From Candidatus Phytoplasma mali (GTDB taxonomy: Bacteria; Bacillota_I; Bacilli_A; Acholeplasmatales; Acholeplasmataceae): a stretch of DNA of 64,000 nt. Below the pieces are notes generated by a model that saw nothing but the letters and a program-made list of their open reading frames with translations, made no database searches and was not told where the DNA came from. Made by a program: the position numbers and the translations under genes. Positions 35,536 through 44,063 of the stretch are shown here, one piece after another. Location: NCBI RefSeq assembly GCF_000026205.1, contig NC_011047.1, positions 1 to 64,000 of the forward strand. The letters are read 5' to 3'. How positions within the stretch are numbered: the stretch's first letter is position 1; each line of letters starts with the position of its first letter.

Positions 35536-36724
35536 TTTTTTTCTTTCCTTGGGAATATTTTTGAATTGATCGAATTTTATTTTTTTTTCTAGGAGTTTTA
35601 ATTAAATGCGGTTTGTGGTTGCGATCCGGTTTAGGTTTTAAAATTTCAATTTCTTTAGAAGTTAAAATCATTTGTTGAAAATTAAAATGTTGACTTTTTA
35701 ATTTATTAATTGTTTTTATTTCTGATTCATTGTAAATGGTAATTACTTCACCTGGTTTTCCCATGCGACCAGTACGACCGGAGCGATGTTGAAAAAATTC
35801 TAAATGTAAAGGTAAATCATAATGAATCACTAAAGAAATATCTAAATCTAAACCACGAGCAGCTAAATCACTCGTAATAATATACTGATATTTTAAATTT
35901 TCAATAGCTTTTAAACTTTGTTTTCTTTGTTTAACTGATAAATCTGATGAAAAATTAAAAACATTTAACTGATGTTTTTTTAAAGTTTCAAATATCGGTA
36001 ATTGATCTTGCTTACGAGAAACAAAAATTAAAGCTAAATAAGGTTTTAATTTTTGGGTTAAAGTTAATAAAGTTTTTAATTTATCATGACTTTTTAATAA
36101 ATAATATTTAATATTTTTTAAATAATTTTTAGTTAAATCAATTAATAAAGTAGGACCAAAATTTTGTTTAATAAAATTAGTTAAAAATGGTTTAAAAGTA
36201 GCAGAAAATAGCATTATTTTAGGTTTTGATTTAGTAATCATTAATGGTTTTAAAAAAGATAAAAATTTTCGATCTAACAACATATCAGCTTCATCTAAAA
36301 CAAAAAAAAGGGTGCGGTTAATTTTTAATTGTCCTAAAGAAATAGCATATTCAAATAATTTTTCTGGAGTAGCGATCACAATTTGAGGTTGCTGTTTTTG
36401 TAATTTTAAACTAGTTCTTTTTTTATCCATACCACCATAAAAAATTCGTACTTTAACTGCATTTTCAGGAATCGCTTGTAACATTTTAAAAATTTGTAAA
36501 ACTAATTCATTTGTTGGTGCGATAATAACAGCTTGAACGACAGCTTGGTTAACGTCAATTTGACTTAAAATTGCTAATAAATAAGCATGAGTTTTACCAG
36601 TACCCGTCGGTGCTAAACCAATTAAATGTTGTGGTTGAGAGAAATTTTTAAAAACTTCTTCTTGAATAGGAGTTAAATAAGAAAAATTTAATTTTTGTAA
36701 TTTATCTTTAATATAATTTTTCAA
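35528..36724 (-). CDS. DEAD-box RNA helicase
   Basis: A 398-residue helicase with the two RecA-like domains: a Q-motif-like Leu-Thr-Pro-Ile-Gln, Walker A APTGTGKT (38-45), DEAD (144-147), Ser-Ala-Thr, and HRSGRTGRMG motif VI. The C-terminal tail is short and rich in Lys/Arg, which suits RNA binding. It is likely to act in ribosome assembly or mRNA turnover. It overlaps nfo by 8 bases and lies about 110 bp after nusB on the same strand. Confidence 0.92.
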   Translation of the reverse strand: MKNYIKDKLQKLNFSYLTPIQEEVFKNFSQPQHLIGLAPTGTGKTHAYLLAILSQIDVNQAVVQAVIIAPTNELVLQIFKMLQAIPENAVKVRIFYGGMDKKRTSLKLQKQQPQIVIATPEKLFEYAISLGQLKINRTLFFVLDEADMLLDRKFLSFLKPLMITKSKPKIMLFSATFKPFLTNFIKQNFGPTLLIDLTKNYLKNIKYYLLKSHDKLKTLLTLTQKLKPYLALIFVSRKQDQLPIFETLKKHQLNVFNFSSDLSVKQRKQSLKAIENLKYQYIITSDLAARGLDLDISLVIHYDLPLHLEFFQHRSGRTGRMGKPGEVITIYNESEIKTINKLKSQHFNFQQMILTSKEIEILKPKPDRNHKPHLIKTPRKKNKIRSIQKYSQGKKKNA

Positions 36725-36804
36725 AATAATTCCATTCTTTCTAAAAATAAAACTTGGTTGATCTTTATTTTTAATTTTTTTTAGTTTAATTAAAGATAAA
36801 AAAA

Positions 36805-36826
36805 TCTCTAACTAAAAAATTAGAGA
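36805..36826 (-). terminator. Terminator after nusB
   Basis: TCTCTAA (36805-36811) pairs with TTAGAGA (36820-36826). It lies 10 bp past the nusB stop, and T's follow on the minus strand. Confidence 0.6.
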
Positions 36827-36835
36827 AAAATAACT

Positions 36836-37264
36836 TTAAATATGGTTTTCAGAGATTTTTTTAACCTCCAAATTAGTTTTGAGAGATTTTAAACTATGAT
36901 AAATTTGATCTAAAATTTTATTATTAAATTTATGTTGTTTTTGATCATCTAATTCTGAATATCTTTTAGTTAATTCCAAAGCTTCATCAATAATAATAGG
37001 AGCAATGATCTTATTTTCTAATAATTCAAACGTAGCCAAACGTAAAATAGCTTGGTCTACTTTATTTAAACGTTTTAATTGATAATTATAAAGATTTTTT
37101 TGAATAATTTCATCAATTAAAGTTATTTTAGGAATAATTTTTTGAAAAAAAACCAAACTTTGAGGTTTGGTGGTATAATTCAAAAACTTTAAATCCTGGA
37201 GGTAAAAATCATATTGATATAATAAAATAAGTACTTCAATACGTATTAAACTTGGTTTTTTCAT
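36836..37264 (-). CDS. nusB: Transcription antitermination/ribosome biogenesis factor NusB
   Basis: A 142-residue all-helical protein of the NusB family. The middle shows Leu-Asn-Lys-Val-Asp-Gln-Ala-Ile-Leu-Arg-Leu-Ala-Thr-Phe-Glu-Leu, then Ile-Ile-Asp-Glu-Ala-Leu-Glu-Leu, the conserved core of the family. It binds boxA RNA with S10 during rRNA synthesis. It starts 50 bp after sodA on the same strand. Confidence 0.88.
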   Translation of the reverse strand: MKKPSLIRIEVLILLYQYDFYLQDLKFLNYTTKPQSLVFFQKIIPKITLIDEIIQKNLYNYQLKRLNKVDQAILRLATFELLENKIIAPIIIDEALELTKRYSELDDQKQHKFNNKILDQIYHSLKSLKTNLEVKKISENHI

Positions 37265-37314
37265 AACAAAAGATTTATTTTCCTTTATGAATTTAAAATC
37301 AGTTGAAGAAATTC

Positions 37315-37929
37315 TTATTTTTTTAAAACTGAAGTTAAATTATATTCCACTTGAGACCAATTAATAACACTAAAAAAAGCTTCAATGTAATCAGGACGAC
37401 GATTTTGATAACTTAAATAATAAGCATGTTCCCATAAATCTAAACCTAATAACGGTGTTCCTAAATGCAAAGGAGTATTTTGATTAATAGTAGTAGTAAT
37501 TATTAATTTTTGATCGAAAGTTAATAATAACCAAACCCAACCACTACCAAAAAGTTTTTTTCCAGCCGCAATAAATTCATTTTTAAAATTTTCTAAAGAT
37601 TCAAAATGTCGGTTAATTAAATTAGCTAGTTCATTTTTCGGAGTTTTTTGATAATTTAATTTTAAAATCTTCCAAAAAAAAGAATGATTAAAATGACCAC
37701 CACCGTGGTTTTGGACCACTGTTCTAATCGCAATTGGAACTAAATTTAAATCAGTTAACATTGCTTCTAAAGAATAATTTAAATTTGGATAATTTTTTAA
37801 AGCTTGATTAAAATTATCAACATAAGTCTGATGATGTTTAGTATAGTGAATTTCCATCGTTTTAGCATCGAAAAATGGTTCTAAAGCATCATAATTATAA
37901 GATAATTCAGGTAATTTAAAATTTAACAC
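37315..37929 (-). CDS. sodA: Superoxide dismutase (Mn/Fe type)
   Basis: A 204-residue cytosolic enzyme that removes superoxide made by plant or insect defences. Metal ligands are His28 (Glu-Ile-His-Tyr), a His in Gly-Gly-His-Phe-Asn-His-Ser, and Asp and His in Asp-Leu-Trp-Glu-His-Ala-Tyr. Family signatures suggest Mn, but metal choice is not certain. The start is GTG at 37929-37927 with GAAAGGGAAG upstream. It appears to be the first gene of a sodA-nusB-helicase-nfo run. Confidence 0.94.
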   Translation of the reverse strand: MLNFKLPELSYNYDALEPFFDAKTMEIHYTKHHQTYVDNFNQALKNYPNLNYSLEAMLTDLNLVPIAIRTVVQNHGGGHFNHSFFWKILKLNYQKTPKNELANLINRHFESLENFKNEFIAAGKKLFGSGWVWLLLTFDQKLIITTTINQNTPLHLGTPLLGLDLWEHAYYLSYQNRRPDYIEAFFSVINWSQVEYNLTSVLKK

Positions 37930-38277
37930 GTTATAGCTTCCCTTTCGGAAAATATTTTTTTAAAATTAAAATTTTTTAAAATATTTATACACAAAAATAA
38001 ATATCTTATATACACATAATTATAACATGATTTTAATTTTTTATAATTAGATTGAAAATTATTATTTTATATGTTATAAATATTAAGTATAGTTTTAAAA
38101 ATTGAAATAATTGAATCCAAAGATAATGATAAATAGTTAAAAAATCAAGTTCAATAATGTTGGATTTAAATTTTAACCATTTAAAAATTTTTGAAAAACT
38201 TTTGGAAAAAATATACCATAAATCGGCTTAAAAGTTATCTTAAATTTCACTAAGTTAACTTTCAGGAAGGAAAGAAA
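37930..38277. other. Divergent promoter region between sodA and adk
   Basis: About 350 bp serving two divergent genes. I see an AGGAAGGAAAG ribosome-binding site for adk and GAAAGGGAAG for sodA. No clear consensus promoter stands out. Confidence 0.45.
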
Positions 38278-38952
38278 TTGAAAATAATATTATTAGGAGC
38301 TCCAGGAACTGGAAAAGGAACTCAAGCTGCTCTTCTTTCTCAAATGTTTAAACTTTACAATATCTCTACTGGAGATATGTTTCGAAAAAATTTTAGTCAA
38401 AATACTGAGCTAGGAAACTTAGCTAAAGCTTATATTTTAAAAGGACTTTTAGTTCCGGATGAAATCACTAACAAAATGGTGATAGATTACTTATCTGAAG
38501 ATAAATTTAAAAAAGGCTTTTTACTTGATGGCTTTCCACGCAATTTAGCTCAAGCCAAAATGTTAAAAAAATTTTTTCAAACTAAAAAAATTAATTTAAC
38601 CGCAGTAATTTATTTAAATACTTCAGAAGATTGTTTACAAAAAAGAATTACTGGCCGTCGAATTTGTCCGAAGTGTGGTAATATTTATCATATTGAAACA
38701 AAAATTCCGCGAAAATTATGGTTTTGTGATGATGATCAAACCCCTTTAATCCAAAGAAAAGATGATCAAAAAGAAACTTTTTTAAAACGTTTAGTAGTCT
38801 ATAAAAAAGAAACTTTACCTTTAGTTAAATATTTTAAAAATCAAACACCGACGCATTTTTTAGAAATTAAAGTAGATGATTTGAAAACTTCAATTTCGGA
38901 AGTAACCAATTTAATTTTAATACAAATGCGAAAAGCAAAAATAATTTTTTAA
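38278..38952 (+). CDS. adk: Adenylate kinase, zinc-LID type, TTG start
   Basis: A 224-residue enzyme that interconverts ATP plus AMP and 2 ADP. The P-loop is GAPGTGKG (7-14). Residues 129-153 form the long LID with Cys130, Cys133, Cys150 and Asp153, a Cys3-Asp zinc site. Other motifs are Asp-Gly-Phe-Pro-Arg (84-88) and Gly-Arg-Arg-Ile. The start is TTG with a strong AGGAAGGAAAG site. It stands alone, not in a ribosomal-protein/secY operon where adk usually lies in this group. It is therefore either a relocated or a second adk. Confidence 0.93.
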   Translation: MKIILLGAPGTGKGTQAALLSQMFKLYNISTGDMFRKNFSQNTELGNLAKAYILKGLLVPDEITNKMVIDYLSEDKFKKGFLLDGFPRNLAQAKMLKKFFQTKKINLTAVIYLNTSEDCLQKRITGRRICPKCGNIYHIETKIPRKLWFCDDDQTPLIQRKDDQKETFLKRLVVYKKETLPLVKYFKNQTPTHFLEIKVDDLKTSISEVTNLILIQMRKAKIIF

Positions 38953-39108
38953 AAAATTTTATAATTATTAAAAAAATAGTTGTTGTAAACAATTTTTTTA
39001 TATAAAAAAACTAAAAAAATAAAATAAATTCAACTTTTAAAACTAACTAAATTATTAATTAAAAAATCAATAGTTTGTGTAGTTTATGACGTTTAGTTAT
39101 TTAAAAAA

Positions 39109-39133
39109 AATGACTCTCAGTTTGAGAGTCATT
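39109..39133 (-). terminator. Terminator of the copy-2 membrane protein
   Basis: AATGACTCTCA (39109-39119) pairs perfectly with TGAGAGTCATT (39123-39133) around a 3-base loop, then eight or more T's on the minus strand. A degenerate version lies at 8049-8070 in copy 1. Confidence 0.75.
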
Positions 39134-39203
39134 TAAATATTTTTTATTCATTTTTTTTATTGATTTTGGTTTTTTGGTTTTATGCTTTTAATTTTTTATA
39201 ATA

Positions 39204-39908
39204 CTACTCAATAATCAGAAAATAATTATGGTAATTAATAGTTTTATTAAAATCATTTTCTAAAAAATGGAAAATTCCTAATAATTGAAATAATTTTACA
39301 TAATAACACCAAAAAATAGCAAAATTTTCCAAAAATTTATATATATTTCCATTTCCTAATAAAAAACATACAGTAAGTGAAATACGATATAAAATATCAT
39401 AACAAATATTATAATAAATCTCAATTTTATCTTTATCTATAGAACAATAAAAAACTGGAATTAAAAAATGTGTAATTATAAATAAAAACATCATTAAAAA
39501 TAATAATGAAAAAAATATTCTTAAAAAATAATTTTTTTCGGAATGTGATTCTGTACCATGATTAATTAATTTATTATTACAATCTCTTTTTTTACGAAAA
39601 ATAAAAATATCCAAAAACAAAAATAATTGACCAAAATCAATATTATTTAAGTTTTTTTCTTTATCAAGATCTTTATAAATAAATGCTGTTCCGTTTGTTA
39701 TTTTAAAACAAATATAAAAAAATAATCCAATTATCATAAAGAATGAAATAAAAATAAAAATCCAATATATTATTTCATTTTTCATAAAATCAAAATAACT
39801 TTTGTTTACTTTTAGTAAATTTTTTACTTCTAGTAACGTAATAACAAAAATAGAACTTAAAATCAACAAAACGATTATATCTTTAATTCTTTGTTTACGT
39901 TGCATCAT
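39204..39908 (-). CDS. Four-helix membrane protein, copy 2, C-terminally shortened
   Basis: A 234-residue protein clearly related to the one at 8055-8828. The N-terminus, the Asn-Lys-(Ile/Glu)-Ile stretch with Phe-Ile-Tyr-Lys-Asp and Leu-Asn-Asn-Ile-Asp-Phe, and Phe-Trp-Cys-Tyr-Tyr-Val-Lys-Leu-Phe-Gln-Leu-Leu-Gly are shared. It starts ATGATG with GGAGG five bases upstream. A TAG follows Leu-Ile-Ile-Glu where copy 1 reads on, and stop codons litter the remaining homologous 3' sequence. The loss may or may not matter. The function is unknown. Confidence 0.6.
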   Translation of the reverse strand: MMQRKQRIKDIIVLLILSSIFVITLLEVKNLLKVNKSYFDFMKNEIIYWIFIFISFFMIIGLFFYICFKITNGTAFIYKDLDKEKNLNNIDFGQLFLFLDIFIFRKKRDCNNKLINHGTESHSEKNYFLRIFFSLLFLMMFLFIITHFLIPVFYCSIDKDKIEIYYNICYDILYRISLTVCFLLGNGNIYKFLENFAIFWCYYVKLFQLLGIFHFLENDFNKTINYHNYFLIIE

Positions 39909-39963
39909 ATAACCTCCTTTTTTTTATATTTTTTGATAATTTATTAATATTTTTTTAAAATAA

Positions 39964-40245
39964 AAAACGGTTAAGTTTTAAAAAAGTATCTTGAACACCG
40001 TAAGTAATATCTTTAACTGCATTAACTGTTGCTTTACTAATGCTTTAAAAATGATCAGCATTAGGTTCTAATATATTACGTGAATAATTTCTATTTGTCT
40101 AATAGTTCTTTCTGAAAATTCATTCTCACGCAGCCCAAAAAAACTTAATTATCAAAAACAAATAATAAACAAATAGTCATCATTCAAATAATTTTTTGAG
40201 AAAAAGCCAATTAATTTTTTAACATATAATCAATGTTAAACTTCC
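39964..40245 (-). pseudogene. Internally deleted relic of the secreted YFDGG protein
   Basis: The right part encodes the broken signal segment and Gly-Leu-Arg-Glu-Asn-Glu-Phe-Ser-Glu-Arg-Thr-Ile-Arg, as in the 8879-9956 pseudogene. The left part matches its last 28 or so residues (Ala-Thr-Val-Asn-Ala-Val-Lys-Asp-Ile, ending Asn-Arg-Phe-Leu-Phe). About 250 codons between them, including the YFDGG domain, are missing. The order and strand relative to the membrane-protein gene are kept. Confidence 0.6.
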
Positions 40246-41010
40246 AATGAATAATTAAAATAAAAAAATAATAAATAATATAATTTAAATAGCAATTTCT
40301 TCTTAACTCTTTTAATAATTTAATTATATGATATCACTCCGATTTATAAAGGTTATCTATTTGTTGGTTACTTGTTATAATTTGTGATTTTATAAGTGGT
40401 TAAATTGTCTCTTTATTTTTTTTATAAGTAATTTTAGTTTTAATTAATAAAATAGGAGGAGGGAACTTTAATCAATATAAATCTCAGAAAATAGGACTAT
40501 TATAAATACCAAAAGAAAAAATTATTTATTAAATTTAACTATATGATAAACAAAAAAAATTTTGTCAAATTTTTATTAAAAATAAATTAATTATTTTTTT
40601 TAAAAAGTGATTTTTGCTTTCTTGTGTAAATTTTTATGATATATAATCAATATATTTTCAACTTAAATAACAAAACTAAAAATTAAATATTTAATTTTAA
40701 AAAGTATTTTATTGTCCAATTTTAAGATTTAAGGTAATATACAAATTTATATTTTTCATGTCTAACATTATGCAAAATATTTACCAGTAATAATGAATTT
40801 AATTCAATCTAATTTAGCAACTTAGTATTTTTTTGATCAAAATAATATTTTAAATAAAAAAAAATAATTGAAATAGCTTTATTACTCAATAGTTAAGGCT
40901 AAATTTATCTTCTATTAATTAAAATATAAATAAACAACTACTAGTTTTTTTAAGAGCGAAAAAAAATAAGTATAATAAAAATGTGATTTTTTTATTAGAA
41001 AGTCATAAAA
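40246..41010. other. Gene-free stretch with an IS-end-like repeat
   Basis: About 770 bp with no gene. It contains a repeat copy (40496-40600), a lone AGGAGGAGGG at about 40452-40461 not followed by an open frame, and the leader of the 41011 gene with an AGAAAG site near 40998. Confidence 0.45.
40496..40600 (+). repeat. Dispersed IS-end-like repeat, another copy
   Basis: AAATACCAAAAGAAAAAATT, then ATTTATTAAATTTAACTATA and TGATAAACAAAAAAAATTTT match 10175-10255 almost base for base. It lies beside the duplicated, decayed locus, just as the other copy does, so it probably took part in the duplication. Confidence 0.55.
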
Positions 41011-41811
41011 ATGTCAAAAATAAACAAACTTTTATTCATAATAAGTGCGTTAAGTTTAATTAGTTTAGTTATTGGATGGTTATTTTTTAAAACTGTAAAT
41101 AAGAAAAAAAATCTAGATAACTTTTCACAATTTTTAAATCATCACGATTTACCTAATGATCAAGCTTTAAATGATTCGGATGCTGCTAATAATTGGGATA
41201 TTAACGGCATAATGAAAAAATTTACCGAAACTAAAAATTCTATTTTAAATGCGACTACTGAAACCGAAGCTAAAGATAAAAAAATAAATTTTTATCATGA
41301 ATTAGTTGAAATAATGGAAAAAATGGCACCTTATCAAAATAAATTTAATATTCAAGAAAAACAATTTTATGATGTTCAATTACCACAAATAACATCCGAA
41401 TTTATTAATACTAATTATCCAATTCGGTACGAAATTTTAGATAAAAATATTGATCCACAAAAAACCAAAATTGAAGCTAATAAAACCTATAGTAAAATAA
41501 TTAGTAAATTTAATCAAAATGATGAATTAGTTATAAAAGAATATTATATTAAAACACTCAATTTTGAACAACTTATTAGGTTGAATGAATATTATCAAGC
41601 TAATAAGTTTAAAAAAATAATAACTTATTATCATATGGATGATAATTATATGATATTTAATATTAATCCTAATGATCCTAAAACCAAACCTAAATTAGAA
41701 ATAACTGAATATAATCTTTATAGTCAAAGACAAGATACTAAATACAATCGAGAAGGTCAAATTATCAGTATAAAACCACCTATTTATGAAACTATCGAAA
41801 GTAAAAATTAA
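41011..41811 (+). CDS. Anchored hydrophilic protein, unknown function
   Basis: This 266-residue protein has one N-terminal hydrophobic segment (7-28) and a long polar remainder rich in Asn, Lys and Tyr. Near the end, Thr-Tyr-Tyr-His-Met-Asp-Asp, Ile-Thr-Glu-Tyr-Asn and Asn-Arg-Glu-Gly-Gln-Ile-Ile-Ser-Ile resemble a worn copy of the Tyr/Gly-rich repeats (DUF2963 type) seen in many phytoplasma proteins; this is a weak match by eye. It has its own terminator. Confidence 0.6.
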   Translation: MSKINKLLFIISALSLISLVIGWLFFKTVNKKKNLDNFSQFLNHHDLPNDQALNDSDAANNWDINGIMKKFTETKNSILNATTETEAKDKKINFYHELVEIMEKMAPYQNKFNIQEKQFYDVQLPQITSEFINTNYPIRYEILDKNIDPQKTKIEANKTYSKIISKFNQNDELVIKEYYIKTLNFEQLIRLNEYYQANKFKKIITYYHMDDNYMIFNINPNDPKTKPKLEITEYNLYSQRQDTKYNREGQIISIKPPIYETIESKN

Positions 41812-41830
41812 ATTCAAACATTATGATCCC

Positions 41831-41848
41831 ACTCTCTTTTAAGAGAGT
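41831..41848 (+). terminator. Terminator of the 266-residue protein gene
   Basis: ACTCTC (41831-41836) pairs with GAGAGT (41843-41848) and seven T's follow, 20 bp past the stop. Classic Rho-independent form. Confidence 0.85.
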
Positions 41849-41979
41849 TTTTTTATTTAACTACCGTTAACCAAATTTAATCTATAAAATAATTAATATC
41901 ATGTTATTAAAAATCTCAAAAATAATATTCAAAAAATATCTCCAAACATTAATCAAATCAACCGAAAAAAACAAAAGAT

Positions 41980-42165
41980 CAAGATAGTTAATTTATTTTC
42001 TTCTGCTAACGAATTAAATTCTTTTTCTGCGTGTATGAATAATAATTTTTTCTTCTGAACCAACTATTTTTTTGAAATCTATATTTTAACTTCAATCTCT
42101 GTTTTAATTGTTAATTTTTCATCACAATGTTTTTATTTTGATATTTTTTTACTTTAATTAGCACT
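41980..42165 (-). pseudogene. Possible decayed coding fragment
   Basis: Read leftward, one frame gives Asp-Glu-Lys-Leu-Thr-Ile-Lys-Thr-Glu-Ile-Glu-Val-Lys-Ile, a stop, then Ile-Val-Gly-Ser-Glu-Glu-Lys-Ile-Ile-Ile-His-Thr-Arg. The composition is protein-like, more so than normal spacer, but no start or family is visible. The rest of 41849-42176 shows nothing. Confidence 0.25.
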
Positions 42166-42176
42166 AATAAAATAAA

Positions 42177-42198
42177 AAAAGACTCCAAAAAGTCTTTT
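42177..42198 (-). terminator. Terminator of ftsH
   Basis: AAAAGACT (42177-42184) pairs with AGTCTTTT (42191-42198) around a 6-base loop, 10 bp past the ftsH stop. T's follow on the minus strand. Confidence 0.75.
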
Positions 42199-42208
42199 GA
42201 TTAAATTC

Positions 42209-44011
42209 TTATTTCTTAGTATTTACAACTAATTGTTCTATTTCTGCTTGAGTAATCGTTTCTTGTTCTAATAATAAATGAGCGATTTGATCTAATAAGG
42301 TTTTATTTTCTAACATTAAATGTTTAGTTCGGGCATAACAATTATCAATGATTTTTTTAATTGCGGTATCAATCAGTTTTTTATCCGAAAATTCGGAATC
42401 TTGACTAACTCCTAAATCACTCATCCCGTATTTAGTCACCATTAACCGGGCAATTTTAGTCGCTTGTCGAAAGTCGTCAAAGGCACCAGAAGAAATATCA
42501 TCAAAAACTAATTCTTCCGCGACACGTCCTCCTAAAAAGGATTGGATTTGTGCTAACATTCTTTTTCGAGAAGAAAAGAAAGTTTCTTTTTCTGGCATCA
42601 TTAAATTATAACCACCAGCGTTACCCCGAGGGATAATCGTAATTTTTTGAACTTTTTGAGCGTGTTTTAATTTAATCCCAATGACTGCGTGTCCTGCTTC
42701 ATGATAAGCAACCATACGGCGTTCTTCAGGGTCATATTTAATCGATTTCTTAGCGGGTCCCATTAAAACGCGGTCTAGAGCTTCGGATAATTCAGTCATG
42801 GTAATGAAATCTTTGTGATTACGGACAGTCAAAATCGAAGCTTCATTTAAAACCGCAGCTAATTGGGCCCCACTCATCCCTGGAGTTTGTTGTGCTAATT
42901 GATGAAAATCAATATCAGAAGATAATTTTTTGTTTTGGGCGTGTAGTTTTAAAATCTCCGCACGTGATTTAATATCTGGTAAATTAACCAGAATTTTACG
43001 ATCAAATCTCCCTGGTCGTAATAAGGCTGCATCTAACATATCGGCGCGATTAGTAGCTCCAATCACAATAATACCTTTTGCTTGGGTAAAACCATCCATT
43101 TCGGTTAAAAGTTGATTTAAAGTTTGATCTTTTTCTTGATTACCGCCTGAAGAATTACCACCTCTTTTACCACCTAGAACATCAATTTCATCAATAAATA
43201 ACACACAAGGAGCATTTAATTTCGCTTCTTTAAACAATGTTCTGACCCTGGAAGCGCCTACACCTACATACATTTCCACAAATTCCGAACCTGAAACAGC
43301 ATAAAAAGGAACACTGGCTTCGCCCGCTAAAGCTTTGGCTAATAAAGTTTTACCAGTTCCGGGTGGTCCTTCTAATAAAACGCCCTTCGGAATGGCAGCC
43401 CCTATGGTTTCGTATTTTTGTGGTTGTTTTAAAAAATCAATTAATTCGGTCATCTCTTCTTTTTCTTCCGTATTCCCAGCCACATCTTTGAAAGTGAAAA
43501 GGGATTTTTGTTTGGCCGAAACTTTAGCATTCGAATTAAGTTTACCTGACGATTTTTTTATATTAGAAATAATATAAAACATAAAAATAGTACTAGAAAC
43601 AATTGGCACTAAACTTAAAATTAATTCTGATAAATGAAAATCAGTTTTAGGATCTTTTATTTGAATATTCTCTCTACCTTTAATTAAAGAATGAATTTCA
43701 TGAAAAAAAATCGAATCTACAACAGCATACCATTTTTCTTTTGTGGTTAAATTATTTTTATTTTTAACTAAAATTTCAACTCTATAAAATGATTTTTCAA
43801 AAATAGTAGAATTTGTTTCGTAAAAAACAATCTCTTCCACTAAATGATTATCGTCTTTAATTTTTTTTATAATTTCATCAGTTCTTTTTTTAATACCTTT
43901 AATTCTTCGTTCAAATGTTAAATCTAGAATTAACAAAATACAAAATAAAATGCTGAAAAAAATAACCAAAAACTTTAAATTAAATATTTTTTTAAAATAA
44001 TGAGTTTTCAT
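42209..44011 (-). CDS. ftsH: ATP-dependent zinc metalloprotease FtsH (HflB), full length
   Basis: This 600-residue membrane protease has two helices (about 11-32 and 128-150) with an outer loop between them, so the catalytic part is cytoplasmic. It has Walker A GPPGTGKT (215-222), pore loop EMYVGVG (246-252), Walker B LFIDEID (271-277), the second region of homology with Gly-Ala-Thr-Asn-Arg and Arg-Pro-Gly-Arg-Phe-Asp-Arg, the M41 zinc site HEAGH (437-441), and a third ligand near Asp513. All active residues are present. It degrades unneeded membrane and soluble proteins. GATATAAAA precedes the ATG. The oligopeptide-binding-type gene is 52 bp upstream on the same strand. It is the reference for the split genes at 47-52 kb. 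Confidence 0.96.
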   Translation of the reverse strand: MKTHYFKKIFNLKFLVIFFSILFCILLILDLTFERRIKGIKKRTDEIIKKIKDDNHLVEEIVFYETNSTIFEKSFYRVEILVKNKNNLTTKEKWYAVVDSIFFHEIHSLIKGRENIQIKDPKTDFHLSELILSLVPIVSSTIFMFYIISNIKKSSGKLNSNAKVSAKQKSLFTFKDVAGNTEEKEEMTELIDFLKQPQKYETIGAAIPKGVLLEGPPGTGKTLLAKALAGEASVPFYAVSGSEFVEMYVGVGASRVRTLFKEAKLNAPCVLFIDEIDVLGGKRGGNSSGGNQEKDQTLNQLLTEMDGFTQAKGIIVIGATNRADMLDAALLRPGRFDRKILVNLPDIKSRAEILKLHAQNKKLSSDIDFHQLAQQTPGMSGAQLAAVLNEASILTVRNHKDFITMTELSEALDRVLMGPAKKSIKYDPEERRMVAYHEAGHAVIGIKLKHAQKVQKITIIPRGNAGGYNLMMPEKETFFSSRKRMLAQIQSFLGGRVAEELVFDDISSGAFDDFRQATKIARLMVTKYGMSDLGVSQDSEFSDKKLIDTAIKKIIDNCYARTKHLMLENKTLLDQIAHLLLEQETITQAEIEQLVVNTKK

Positions 44012-44063
44012 ATTTTATATCCTTATTATATTTTTAATTTTTGTCTACTATTTAAAAAAAATA

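Noticed and set aside
37152-37171. Hairpin ACCAAAC/GTTTGGT
   Set aside because: It lies inside the nusB coding sequence with no T-run, so it is not a terminator; the codons explain it.
40452-40461. AGGAGGAGGG as a start of a gene
   Set aside because: No open frame of useful length follows on either side.
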